Source: Amaricoccus sp003258405 (lineage in GTDB: Bacteria; Pseudomonadota; Alphaproteobacteria; Rhodobacterales; Rhodobacteraceae). From it: 64,000 bases of DNA. The notes beneath the pieces are model-generated. The model worked only from the letters and a program-made list of their open reading frames with translations. It ran no database searches and was not told where the DNA came from. How positions within the stretch are numbered: the stretch's first letter is position 1; each line of letters begins with the position of its first letter. The DNA lies in NCBI RefSeq assembly GCF_043226085.1, contig NZ_CP171225.1:2976001-3040000 (forward strand), given 5' to 3'. Shown in pieces: positions 9,595-19,688 of the stretch. A program made the position numbers and the translations under genes.

Positions 9595-10067
9595 TCACGC
9601 TTTCTTGTCCCGCGCGAAGATGGCGATGAGCACGGCGCCGACGAAGATGCCGGCGTCGGCGACGTTGAAGGCGAAGGGGTTGTGGATGCCGCAGCAGCTG
9701 GTGTTGAGGAAATCCGCCACCGCGCCGTATTGCAGGCGGTCCCAGACATTGCCGATGGCCCCGCCCATGATCGCGCCCACGCCCGCCGCGGTGCCCCAGC
9801 CGCTGCGGTGCCGGACCCAGACCGCGAGGCCGATGGTGATGGCGAGCGCCAGGACGATCAGCACCCAGCGCCCGGCGCCGCCCATGTCGAGCAGGCCGAA
9901 GTTGATGCCCTCGTTCCAGGCCATGGTGAAGTTGAGCCAGGGATCGAGGACGGGGATGAAGAGGCGGTGGCGGAGGTCGAGGGCCTCCACCACCCAGTAT
10001 TTCGTGATCCGGTCGGCGAGAAAGACCGGAATCGCGACGGCGAGCGCGCGCGCGAGCATCGGCCGGT

Positions 10068-10071
<4 letters not shown>
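9595..10071 (-). CDS. lspA: Lipoprotein signal peptidase (signal peptidase II)
   Basis: A 158-residue integral membrane aspartyl protease with four predicted helices. Family motifs are WNEGINFGL (residues 52-60) and GGAIGNVWDR (103-112). The likely catalytic aspartates are D120 (VADFL) and D139 (NVADA). It cleaves prolipoprotein signal peptides ahead of the lipidated cysteine. The ATG overlaps the purH stop by 4 bp, so it is probably co-transcribed with purH and the DUF3035 lipoprotein. Confidence 0.95.
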
Positions 10072-11660
<1,589 letters not shown>

Positions 11661-11957
11661 GAAGCGGCGAACCCCCAATGATGGCGGCCCCGCAGCGCGG
11701 CCGGCGCCCGGGACCAGATCCGGGACGCGGGGCTGGATCGCCCGGCGCCCTCCGTGATGACGCGCTCCCGATACTCGACCCGAAACGCCGGGGCAACCAC
11801 TGCGTGGCGCACGGATTTGCGTACGCAGCACGCAGGCGGCGGGTTTCGGGGCGCAAATCGCCGCCGCGGCGGGGGCTTTGCTTGATCGGGCCGGGCAAAT
11901 CCGCTCCTCTTCCTGTTCGCAAGCGCCGCAAGGCAGGACGCAGGAGGCCGCCGCCCC
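11661..11957. other. Divergent intergenic region between purH and sthA
   Basis: This 297-bp non-coding stretch separates the divergent purH and sthA genes and should hold both promoters. Apart from the inverted repeat noted at 11703-11749, no clear operator or small gene was seen. Confidence 0.6.
11703..11749. repeat. Imperfect inverted repeat, probably a dispersed intergenic palindrome
   Basis: Arms GGCGCCCGGGACCAGATCC (11703-11721) and GGATCGCCCGGCGCC (11735-11749) can pair around a short GC-rich centre. The adjoining text, read on the minus strand as CGTCATCACGGAGG followed by GATCCAGCCCCGCGTCCCGG, resembles REP/RPE-type intergenic palindromes of alphaproteobacteria. On that strand it would be transcribed in the purH leader. 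Whether it is repeated elsewhere in the genome cannot be seen in this window. Confidence 0.35.
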
Positions 11958-13430
11958 ATGGAGCATTTCGAACTGATCGTCATCGGCAGCGGGCCTTCGG
12001 GCCGCCGCGCCGCCATCCAGGCCGCGAAATTCGGCTGCCGGGTTCTGGTGATCGAGCGCGGCCGGCGCGTCGGCGGGGTTTCGGTGCATACCGGCACCAT
12101 TCCCTCGAAGACGCTGCGCGAGACGGCGCTCAACCTCTCGGGCTGGCGCGAGCGGGGGTTCTATGGCCGGGCCTACCGGGTGAAGCGCGACCTGAGCGCG
12201 ACGGACCTGCGCGCGCGGCTCGAGATGACGCTCGGGCACGAGGTCGAGGTGCTGGAGCACCAGTTCGCCCGCAATCAGGTGCAGACGCTGCGGGGGGCGG
12301 CGCGGTTCATGAGCCCGCACGAGATCGAGGTGACGGGCGAGGGCGGGGAGGTCACGAGCTTTTCGGCCGACCGGTTCCTGCTGGCGGTCGGCACGGTGCC
12401 GCACCGGCCCGCCCATGTGCCCTTCGACGGGCAGAGCATCTTCGACAGTGACGAGATCCTCGAGCTGCCGGCGCTGCCGCGCTACATGACGGTGATCGGC
12501 GCCGGGGTGATCGGGGTCGAATACGCGACCATCTTCAGCGCGCTCGATGTGCATGTGACGCTGGTCGAGCCGCGGACGAGCATGTTCGATTTCCTCGACC
12601 GCGAGCTGGTCGAGGATTTCACCTATCAGCTGCGCGACCGGGGCATGGTGCTGCGCTTCGGGGCGGAGGTCGAGCGGGTGGAGCGGCTCGGCCCCGGCAA
12701 TTGCGAGGTGCATCTGAAGGGCGGGCGGCGGATCCGCTCGGGCATGGTGCTGTTCGCGGCGGGCCGGGTCGGGGCGACGGCGGCGCTGAACCTGCCGGCC
12801 TGCGGGCTCGAGGCGGACAAGCGCGGGCGGCTTGCGGTCGATCCCGACACCTTCCAGACCTCGGTGCCGCATATCTATGCCGCGGGCGACGTGATCGGGT
12901 TCCCGAGCCTTGCCTCGACCTCGATGGAGCAGGGCCGGATCGCGGTCTGCCATGCGCTGGGCAAGCCCGCGCACCGGCCGCCCGAGAGTTTTCCCTATGG
13001 CATCTATGCGGTGCCGGAGATCTCGACCACGGGGCTCACCGAGGAGGAGGTGCGGGACCGCGGGATTGCCTATGAATGCGGGGTCGCGCGGTTCCGCGAG
13101 ACGTCGCGCGGGCATATCATGGGGCTCGAGAGCGGGATGCTGAAGATGATCTTCGATCTCGAGACCCGGCGTCTGCTCGGCTGCCATATCGTCGGCGAGG
13201 GCGCGACGGAGCTGATCCATATCGGCCAGGCGGTGATCAATCTCGGCGGCACGCTCGAGTATTTCGTCGAGAACACCTTCAACTATCCGACGCTCGCCGA
13301 GGCCTACAAGATCGCCGCGCTCGATGCCTGGAACCGCATGCCGGCGCTGCCCTCCGCGCCGCCGCGGATCGAGCTTGCGGCACCGCCCGGAGAGCTGCCT
13401 GCGCCCGCGGCGAAGCGCGCGCAGGGCTGA
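11958..13430 (+). CDS. sthA: Si-specific soluble NAD(P)+ transhydrogenase
   Basis: A 490-residue flavoprotein of the pyridine nucleotide-disulfide oxidoreductase fold. The FAD site IGSGPSG is at residues 9-15, GTIPSK at 46-51, a second dinucleotide site VIGAGVIGVEYA near 180, AAGDVIGFPS near 308, and a C-terminal dimerisation domain. In place of the CxxxxC redox pair of lipoamide dehydrogenases it has VSVHTGT, so both cysteines are absent, as expected for a transhydrogenase that moves hydride without a disulfide. It balances NADPH and NADH. It stands alone between opposed operons. Confidence 0.88.
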   Translation: MEHFELIVIGSGPSGRRAAIQAAKFGCRVLVIERGRRVGGVSVHTGTIPSKTLRETALNLSGWRERGFYGRAYRVKRDLSATDLRARLEMTLGHEVEVLEHQFARNQVQTLRGAARFMSPHEIEVTGEGGEVTSFSADRFLLAVGTVPHRPAHVPFDGQSIFDSDEILELPALPRYMTVIGAGVIGVEYATIFSALDVHVTLVEPRTSMFDFLDRELVEDFTYQLRDRGMVLRFGAEVERVERLGPGNCEVHLKGGRRIRSGMVLFAAGRVGATAALNLPACGLEADKRGRLAVDPDTFQTSVPHIYAAGDVIGFPSLASTSMEQGRIAVCHALGKPAHRPPESFPYGIYAVPEISTTGLTEEEVRDRGIAYECGVARFRETSRGHIMGLESGMLKMIFDLETRRLLGCHIVGEGATELIHIGQAVINLGGTLEYFVENTFNYPTLAEAYKIAALDAWNRMPALPSAPPRIELAAPPGELPAPAAKRAQG

Positions 13431-13451
13431 AGGCCGGGACGAGGCCCGGGC

Positions 13452-15176
13452 TCAGGGCGTCTCGTCCTCCTCGGGCGGCGGGGCGTCGGCGTCGTGGCTC
13501 AGGGACCAGATCACCTGGCCGGGGCCATCCTCGAGCTCGCTGCGGAGCACGATCTGGAGGCTTTCGGCCGGGGCGGCTGCCGCCGGGTCGAACCAGACCG
13601 AGGCGGCGAGTTCGGGGATGCCGCCGGCCGCGCGGAAGGCCCAGACCTCGCCCGAGGGCAGGGTGAGGCGGATCACCTCCTGCACCGGGTCGTCCTCGGC
13701 GGCGACCGAGGGGGGCAGGTGGAAGCGCACCGCGAAGGGAAGGGGCCGGCCGCGGGTGGCCTTGCCGAAGCGGGCGAGCGCGGCGGCGTCGGGGATGGTG
13801 AGGATATCCTCGCCGCGGACCTCGCGGCCGCGGGCCCCGACGAAGACGCGGCGTTCGTGGATCACGCCGAAGCGGCTGGCGTAGCCGTCGTGGGTCGCGA
13901 GCAGCCACTGGCCGCTGGCGTCCTGGGCCTGGCGGATCGAGACGCGGGCGGGGCCGCCCACGAGGCGCGGGCCGAAGGCGCTCGCGACGAGCCCGCGGGT
14001 GCGGAAGCCCGCCGAGGGGCGGCCGGCGATCTCGACGGTGGAATGGGCCGCGGTCTGGCGCGCGGCGAGGCCCCAGCGCCGGCCGAAGGCCTCGCCCGGC
14101 CCCTGGTTGGCGATGAGCGGCTGGCGGCTCGCGCTCATCTCGAAGGCGAGGGTTCCGGCATGGGCATGGGCGGCTTCGGCTCCGCCGGGCGGCGCGGCGG
14201 CATCGAGCACCACGACGGTGCGTCCGCCCTGGAGGCGGCAGTAGCCCATCGAGAGCGGGGGTTTCGACTGGACGCCGATGCGCAGCTCGGCGAGCGCCTG
14301 GTCGAGGCGGTCGGCATCGCCCGCGCCGCCGCCCTGGAAGCGGGCGAAGCTGCCATCGCCCATGCGCAGCGCGCGGAGCACCGGCACGCTGCGCACGATG
14401 GCGGCGAGATGGGCGGGCGGCGCGTGCTGCCCGGCGTTCTCGAGCACGCGGGCGGTCCAGATCAGCAGGATGATCGCCTCGGCGAGGTCTTCGGGGCGGC
14501 GGCTTGCGATCTCGCCCTTGTCGTCGATCAGCGCCTCGGCGAGCTTGCCGAGCTCGGCCATGGCGACGCGGTGGCCGGGATGGGGCAGGACGAGGCCGCT
14601 CCAGACGAGGCCCGACAGCGCGCGGAGCCGGCCGAGGCCGGGGGCGGCATGGCGCCAGGTCTGGGCGAGGTAGTGTTGCTGGGCGGCGAGCGCACGCCAG
14701 AACCGGTCGGCCTCGGCGCGCTCGAGGCCCTGGGCGAGGAGGGCGGCATGGGCCGTCCACTGCCGGGCGCGCGCCCCCGCGATCTCCGGGGTCCAGCCCG
14801 GGCCGCTGCCGCGGCCGTAGCGGCGGATCCAGTCGGCCAGCCAGGCCTGCGCCGTGCCGCGCGCCGCGCGGTTGCCGAGGGCGCCGAGGTGGTCGAGCCA
14901 GTCGAAGCCGTGGCGGAGCGGGTCGAGCCGCGGGTCCGGCAGGCGGGCGGCCCAGATCGTCTGTCCGTCGAGCGAAACCTCATGGCCGAGCGCCAGCCAG
15001 CGGCCACCGACGAGGGCGAGGCCGTGGTCGGCGTCGCCGAAGAGCACCGGTTCGGGCAGGGTCTCCGCAACCTGAGGGCGCGTCCCGAGGCGCGCTCGCC
15101 GGGCGGCGAGGCGGTTGGCCCAGCGTCTGGCCGGGCGGGTGAGGCGCGCGCGGAGGGCCTTGAGAAAGAGCGGCAT
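13452..15176 (-). CDS. Heparinase II/III family protein
   Basis: A 574-residue protein. The N-terminal half is an alpha-helical toroid with features of the heparinase II/III N-terminal family. The C-terminal half is a beta-sandwich with the heparinase II/III-like region (for example AHAHAGTLAFEMSASRQPL, then NQGPGEAFG and STVEI). No signal peptide is obvious. In Rhodobacteraceae this gene is usually found between rsmB and purH, as here. The natural polysaccharide substrate is unknown; a role in cell-surface polysaccharide turnover is inferred. Confidence 0.82.
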   Translation of the reverse strand: MPLFLKALRARLTRPARRWANRLAARRARLGTRPQVAETLPEPVLFGDADHGLALVGGRWLALGHEVSLDGQTIWAARLPDPRLDPLRHGFDWLDHLGALGNRAARGTAQAWLADWIRRYGRGSGPGWTPEIAGARARQWTAHAALLAQGLERAEADRFWRALAAQQHYLAQTWRHAAPGLGRLRALSGLVWSGLVLPHPGHRVAMAELGKLAEALIDDKGEIASRRPEDLAEAIILLIWTARVLENAGQHAPPAHLAAIVRSVPVLRALRMGDGSFARFQGGGAGDADRLDQALAELRIGVQSKPPLSMGYCRLQGGRTVVVLDAAAPPGGAEAAHAHAGTLAFEMSASRQPLIANQGPGEAFGRRWGLAARQTAAHSTVEIAGRPSAGFRTRGLVASAFGPRLVGGPARVSIRQAQDASGQWLLATHDGYASRFGVIHERRVFVGARGREVRGEDILTIPDAAALARFGKATRGRPLPFAVRFHLPPSVAAEDDPVQEVIRLTLPSGEVWAFRAAGGIPELAASVWFDPAAAAPAESLQIVLRSELEDGPGQVIWSLSHDADAPPPEEDETP

Positions 15177-15251
15177 GCGGTTTCCGATGACGGAGGCGTG
15201 AGGCGCGAGTCTAGAGCAAAAGCGCCTCGGACGGAAATGCAGTGTGAAACG

Positions 15252-15288
15252 GGATTTCGCCCGGAACCAAGTGTTTAGGGCGAAATCC
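15252..15288. repeat. Perfect 11-bp inverted repeat between rsmB and the heparinase-like gene
   Basis: GGATTTCGCCC (15252-15262) and GGGCGAAATCC (15278-15288) form a perfect 11-bp stem with a 15-nt loop. It sits in the 168-bp gap after the rsmB stop and before the heparinase start, both on the minus strand. It could be a terminator or attenuator, although no T-tract follows on that strand. It could also be a copy of a dispersed intergenic palindrome. Confidence 0.6.
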
Positions 15289-15344
15289 TGCGTTCAGGCC
15301 GTTTTGGAGAGACCCGTTTTTCGCGCGAGTGTTGCCGCGCCGCC

Positions 15345-16673
15345 TCAATCCCCCGGGGCCGGGCCCACCTTGCTCAGAAGGGCGGCGTGGAAGCCGTCCA
15401 TGCCGCCGAGATCCGGCCAGAAATCCGGGCGGAGGCGCAGGCCGCCCGAAGCGTCGATCCAGCCGGGCTCGAGCCCGAGGGCGGAGGCGTCGGGCGGGGA
15501 GATGCGCGCCTCCGGGGTCCCGGCGAGAAAGCGGGCGATCTGGCGCTCGCCCTCACGGGGCAGCAGCGAGCAGGTGCAGGCCACGAGCCGCCCGCCGGGC
15601 GCCAGCCAGCCCCAGGCGCGGGCGAGCAGGCCGGCCTGAAGCTCGACGAGGCTGGCGACATCCTCGGGGCGGCGGAGATAGGGCAGGTCGGGGTGGCGCC
15701 GGATCGTGCCGGTGGCCGAGCAGGGCGCGTCGATCAGGATCGCGTCGAAGGGCGCATCCGGCGCCCAGGCGAGCGCATCCGCGGTGACGATTTCCGCCGA
15801 GAGGCGGGTGCGGGCGAGGTTCTCGCGGAGCCGTGCGAGGCGGGGTTCGGACATGTCGAGCGCGGTGACGCGGGCCCCGGCGGCGGCGAGCTGGAGCGTC
15901 TTGCCGCCCGGAGCGGCGCAGAGGTCGAGAACGCGAAGGCCCGCCACCGGGCCCAGAAGCCGCGCGGGCAGGGCGGCGGCGGCGTCCTGCACCCACCAGG
16001 CGCCTTCGGCAAAGCCGGGCAGGCGCGAGATCTGGCCCGGCGCGGCGAGGCGGATGCTGCCGGTCGGCAGGAGCGTGCCGCCGAGGCGCCGGGCGAGATC
16101 CGCCGCCGTTGCCGGGTCGCGGGGCGTGATGTCGGTGGGCGGCGCGGCGCGCTGGGCGGCGATGATGGCATCGGCGGTCTCCCGCCCCCAGGCCTTCACC
16201 AGCATGCCGTCGAGCCAGTCGGGGAGCTTGCCTTCGGGCAGGGCGGCCCAGGTGGCCTCCGCCTCGGCGATGCGGCGGCCCACCGCGTTCACGAGGCCCG
16301 AGAGATGCCCGGTCTTCGGATGGCCGCGGGTGAGCCGGACGGCGGCATCGACGGCGGCATGGGCGGGCACGCCCTCCATATGGATCTCCGCCGTGGCGAG
16401 GCGGAGCGCGTGCTGGGCCGGGCGCGGCGGCCGGCGGTCGAGAAAGCCCGCGAGCAGGGCGTCGATCCGGCCGAGATGGCGCAGGGTGAGGGTGGCGAGG
16501 CTCTGGGCGCGGGCGCGTTCCTCGGGGGCGAGATCATCGAGCGCGCCGGAGCCGAGCTGGTCGGCGAGGCTCGTGGCGCGGTCGAGCACGCCCGAGAGGA
16601 GCTCCATCGCGGCCTTGCGCGCGGCGAGCCCCGGCACGGGCGCGGGGGCGGCTTTCCTGGCGGATGTGCTCAT
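15345..16673 (-). CDS. rsmB: 16S rRNA m5C methyltransferase RsmB (Sun/Fmu)
   Basis: A 442-residue RsmB-type enzyme. The N-terminal NusB-like domain spans about residues 20-140. The SAM-binding motif DLCAAPGGKT is at 250-259. The catalytic cysteines lie in DAPCSATG (Cys318) and ACTCSLLPREGE (Cys368). It methylates a cytosine of 16S rRNA (C967 in E. coli). The ATG overlaps the htpX stop by 4 bp, giving an htpX-rsmB operon. Confidence 0.93.
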   Translation of the reverse strand: MSTSARKAAPAPVPGLAARKAAMELLSGVLDRATSLADQLGSGALDDLAPEERARAQSLATLTLRHLGRIDALLAGFLDRRPPRPAQHALRLATAEIHMEGVPAHAAVDAAVRLTRGHPKTGHLSGLVNAVGRRIAEAEATWAALPEGKLPDWLDGMLVKAWGRETADAIIAAQRAAPPTDITPRDPATAADLARRLGGTLLPTGSIRLAAPGQISRLPGFAEGAWWVQDAAAALPARLLGPVAGLRVLDLCAAPGGKTLQLAAAGARVTALDMSEPRLARLRENLARTRLSAEIVTADALAWAPDAPFDAILIDAPCSATGTIRRHPDLPYLRRPEDVASLVELQAGLLARAWGWLAPGGRLVACTCSLLPREGERQIARFLAGTPEARISPPDASALGLEPGWIDASGGLRLRPDFWPDLGGMDGFHAALLSKVGPAPGD

Positions 16674-17581
16674 CCCCAGGGCCCGGACCGGCGACCGGTC
16701 TTCGGCAGGGGGCTCGGGCGGACGCTCGGGCGCGGCGCGATCTCGCCCTGCAGCTCCTGAAGCGCGCGGATGCGGTTCTCGACGTTGGGATGCGTGGAGA
16801 AGAGGTTGTCCATCCGGGCCCCCGAGAGCGGGTTGATGATGAACATGTGCGCCGACGCCGGGTTGCGTTCGGCATCCGGCATCTCGATCCGGGCGGCATA
16901 GCCCGAGATCTTGCGCAGCGCGCTTGCCAGCGCCATCGGTGCGCCGCAGATCTGCGCCCCCATCCGGTCGGCGGAGTATTCCCGCGTGCGGCTGATCATC
17001 ATCTGGATCATCATCGCCGCGAAGGGGGCGAGAAGCGCCGCAAGCAGCACGCCGACGAAGCCGAAGGGGCTGCGCTCGTCGCGGTTGCCGCCGAAGAAGA
17101 GGCCGAACTGCGCGAGCATCGAGATCGCACCGGCGACGGTCGCGGCGATGGTCATCGTCAGCGTGTCGCGGTTCTTGATGTGGGCGAGCTCATGGGCGAC
17201 GACGCCGGCGAGCTCGTCGTGGTCGAGCACCTGCATGATCCCGGTGGTGACGGCCACCGCGGCGTTCTCCGGATTGCGGCCGGTCGCGAAGGCGTTCGGC
17301 TGCTGATCGCGCAGGACGTAGAGTTTCGGCATGGGCAGATCGGCGTTGCGCGCCAGCTCGGCCACCATGCGGTAGAGGTCGGGCGCGCTGGCCTGGGTGA
17401 CGGGTTCCGCATTGTACATGCGGAGCACCATCTTGTCGGAATTCCAGTAGGCGAAGGCATTGGTGCCGATCGCGAACAGGAGTGCGATCAGCATGCCTCC
17501 GGTGCCGCCGAGCATGTAGCCCACGCCCATGAAGAGCGCGGTCATCGCGGCGAGCAGAAGCATCGTCCTGAAGTAGTTCAT
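16670..17581 (-). CDS. htpX: Membrane zinc protease HtpX
   Basis: A 303-residue M48 membrane metalloprotease. Two N-terminal helices span about residues 7-45, the zinc motif HELAH is at 130-134, and EYSADRMG further on provides the third ligand region. HtpX degrades misfolded inner-membrane proteins together with FtsH. It is first in an operon with rsmB and divergent from the small SDHAF4-like gene, with a 76-bp shared promoter gap. Confidence 0.95.
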   Translation of the reverse strand: MNYFRTMLLLAAMTALFMGVGYMLGGTGGMLIALLFAIGTNAFAYWNSDKMVLRMYNAEPVTQASAPDLYRMVAELARNADLPMPKLYVLRDQQPNAFATGRNPENAAVAVTTGIMQVLDHDELAGVVAHELAHIKNRDTLTMTIAATVAGAISMLAQFGLFFGGNRDERSPFGFVGVLLAALLAPFAAMMIQMMISRTREYSADRMGAQICGAPMALASALRKISGYAARIEMPDAERNPASAHMFIINPLSGARMDNLFSTHPNVENRIRALQELQGEIAPRPSVRPSPLPKTGRRSGPWG

Positions 17582-17657
17582 CTTCCCTCCGGCCTTGCGG
17601 CAGACGACTGCGAAGCCCTATAGTCGGCCCCGGTTTGGGGAAGGATATATATCCGAG

Positions 17658-17837
17658 ATGTCAGACGAAAAAGAGGCTCGCATTGCCGAAGCGGCCGCGC
17701 GGGCGCTCAAGGAGGCCGAGGCGCGGCGGGCGGAAGCCAAGCCGCTCGAGCTGCCGCCGGAGCTCGGCGGCCGCGACGGGCCGGAGCCGATCCGCTTTGG
17801 AGACTGGGAACGCAAGGGCATCATCTCGGATTTCTGA
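17658..17837 (+). CDS. DUF1674/SDHAF4-like succinate dehydrogenase assembly factor
   Basis: A 59-residue protein ending PEPIRFGDWERKGIISDF. This matches the C-terminal signature of DUF1674, the family of mitochondrial SDHAF4, which protects flavinylated SdhA before assembly. The N-terminal part is a charged helix. The ATG at 17658 (MSDEKEAR) is preferred over the in-frame 17595 start, whose extra residues do not fit the family. It stands alone, divergent from htpX. Confidence 0.82.
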   Translation: MSDEKEARIAEAAARALKEAEARRAEAKPLELPPELGGRDGPEPIRFGDWERKGIISDF

Positions 17838-17873
17838 TCCCGGGACAGCCGCCGGAACGTGGGCCGGGAGCGC

Positions 17874-18683
17874 ATGAAAAAGCAGGTCATCTGCATCAAC
17901 TGGGGCCGCAAATACGGTCCGACCTACATCAACCGGCTCTATGCAGGCGTTGCCCGCAACATCACGGGGCCATTCACCTTTACCTGCTTCTGCGACGATC
18001 CCGGCGGCATCCGGCCGGAGGTGCGGACCGAGCCGCTGCCCGAGCTCGATGTCGAGATGCCGACGGGCACCCAGGGCATCTGGCCCAAGGCGCGGCTCTG
18101 GAGCGCGCGGCTTGCCGATCTCGAGGGGCCGGTGCTCTTCATGGATCTCGACATGGTGGTGGTGGGCTCGCTCGACGGCTTCTTCGAGGAGGGCGCTCCC
18201 GAGGATGTGATCCTCGCGCGGAACGAGAACACGCCGTTCGAGAAGCTCGGCCAGACCTCGATCTTCCGCTTTCCGGTCGGCAAGCTCCATCCGTTGCAGG
18301 AGCGGTTCCGGGCCGATCCGCAGGGTGTGGCCGACACCTACCGCTTCGAGCAGCGCTATGTGACGCGGGAGGCGCCGGGGGGGATCCGGTTCTGGCCGCG
18401 GCGCTGGGTGCGGCATTTCCGGCGCGACTGCACGCGGAGCTTCCCGCTCAATTTCCTGCTGCCGCCGAAATGCCCGGACGGGGCGAAGGTGGTGATCTTT
18501 CCGGGCGGCACGCTGCCGCCGCATGTGATCGCCGGGCGCTACAACAAGCATTACACGCCGGGCAGCCCGGCGGCGCATCTCAGGGGGCTTCTGGCGCCCG
18601 ACCGCCACGATCCGCCGCTGCGCTATCTCCGGCATTACATCCGGCCCGCGCCCTGGGTGGCCGAGGCCTGGCGCGAGGACTGA
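17874..18683 (+). CDS. Glycosyltransferase-like protein with DxD motif
   Basis: A 269-residue cytosolic protein. VICINWGRKYGPTYINRLY at the N-terminus, a DxD motif inside LFMDLDMVVVGSLD near residue 90-100, and a C-terminal KHYTPG segment are features of GT-A-type family proteins found in Rhodobacteraceae. The ATG at 17874 has GGGAG just upstream (short spacing); a GTG at 17859 is an alternative. It follows the SDHAF4-like gene by 36 bp but has no obvious functional link to it. The acceptor is unknown. Confidence 0.65.
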   Translation: MKKQVICINWGRKYGPTYINRLYAGVARNITGPFTFTCFCDDPGGIRPEVRTEPLPELDVEMPTGTQGIWPKARLWSARLADLEGPVLFMDLDMVVVGSLDGFFEEGAPEDVILARNENTPFEKLGQTSIFRFPVGKLHPLQERFRADPQGVADTYRFEQRYVTREAPGGIRFWPRRWVRHFRRDCTRSFPLNFLLPPKCPDGAKVVIFPGGTLPPHVIAGRYNKHYTPGSPAAHLRGLLAPDRHDPPLRYLRHYIRPAPWVAEAWRED

Positions 18684-18710
18684 GGCGGGGACGGGTGCCG
18701 CGGCCGCCGC

Positions 18711-19688
18711 TCAGGGCGTGTCGCCTTCCTCGGTCTGCAGGTCGAACCGGTGCCCGCATTCCGGGCAGGTGCAGCTCAGCACGCGCTGGCGCCGGAGGCG
18801 GATCTCGTCATAGATCTCGCGGGCGACGTCGCGGCTGATCGCGAGCTCGCGGCGGAGCTGTTCGATCTTGCGGCCCTCGCTGAGGTCGATCTTGCCGTCC
18901 TCGAGCGCGAGGCGGAACTGGGTGCGGAGGTGGTCGCGCCGGCGGTGCAGGTGATCGGCGAGGCCGCTTGCGAGGATACCGGCGGGAAGGGCGGCCATGC
19001 CGACCCCGAGCACGGTGACGAGCGCGCCGAAGAGCCGGCCCGCGGCGGTGATCGGCGTCACGTCGCCGTAGCCCACGGTGGTGAGGGTGACGATCGCCCA
19101 CCACATGGCCGCCGGGATCGAGCCGAAGTTCTCGGGCTGGGCCTTGTGCTCGACGAGGTAGGCGCCGGTCGCGGCGAAGACGAGCAGGATCGCGAGGATC
19201 GAGAAGGCGGCGAGCAGCGTCGCGGATTCCTCGCGGATCACGTTCATCAGCACGCCGAGCGCCGGTGAATACCGGGTGAGCTTGTAGACCCGCAGCAGTC
19301 GCAGCATCCGCAGCATGTGGATGTTGAAGGGCATGAAGAGCGCGAGATAGAACGGCAGAACCGCCGCGAGATCGACGAGCGCGATCGGCGAGCGGGCGTA
19401 GCGCAGCCGGGCCTGGAGGGGGGTGAGGTCCGGTTCGGCCTCGACGCAGGCCCAGAGCCGCAGCACGTATTCGGCGGTGAAGACCGAGACGGAGAGCAGG
19501 TCGAAGAGGTGGAACTGCGTGCGGTATTCGGCGTGGATCTCGCCCACGGTTTCCAGCGCGACAGCGACGACATTGGCGATGATGAGCGCGATCAGTGCGA
19601 GTTCGAGCGCCCAGGAGAGCTTGTCGGCCCGGCTTGGCCGCTCGAGGATCTCGAAGACCCGCCGCCGGAGGTGGTGGCGCCGCGTCAT
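18711..19688 (-). CDS. Voltage-gated potassium channel family protein
   Basis: A 325-residue ion transporter with six predicted membrane segments between about residues 25 and 240. An arginine-rich S4-like helix (HMLRMLRLLRVYKLTRY) and a K+ selectivity filter TVGYGD near residue 207 are visible. The cytoplasmic C-terminus ends in a small zinc-ribbon-like CTCPECGHRF. The start at 19688 is chosen because it overlaps the ltrA-like stop by 4 bp (ATGA); the much longer open frame upstream is antisense-like filler. Co-transcription with ltrA suggests a joint membrane or osmotic role, which is inference. Confidence 0.85.
   Translation of the reverse strand: MTRRHHLRRRVFEILERPSRADKLSWALELALIALIIANVVAVALETVGEIHAEYRTQFHLFDLLSVSVFTAEYVLRLWACVEAEPDLTPLQARLRYARSPIALVDLAAVLPFYLALFMPFNIHMLRMLRLLRVYKLTRYSPALGVLMNVIREESATLLAAFSILAILLVFAATGAYLVEHKAQPENFGSIPAAMWWAIVTLTTVGYGDVTPITAAGRLFGALVTVLGVGMAALPAGILASGLADHLHRRRDHLRTQFRLALEDGKIDLSEGRKIEQLRRELAISRDVAREIYDEIRLRRQRVLSCTCPECGHRFDLQTEEGDTP

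Noticed and set aside
11661..11800. Possible ZTP (pfl) riboswitch in the purH leader
   Set aside because: The class is known upstream of purH, but I could not find the conserved paired core. The sequence is better explained as an intergenic palindrome.
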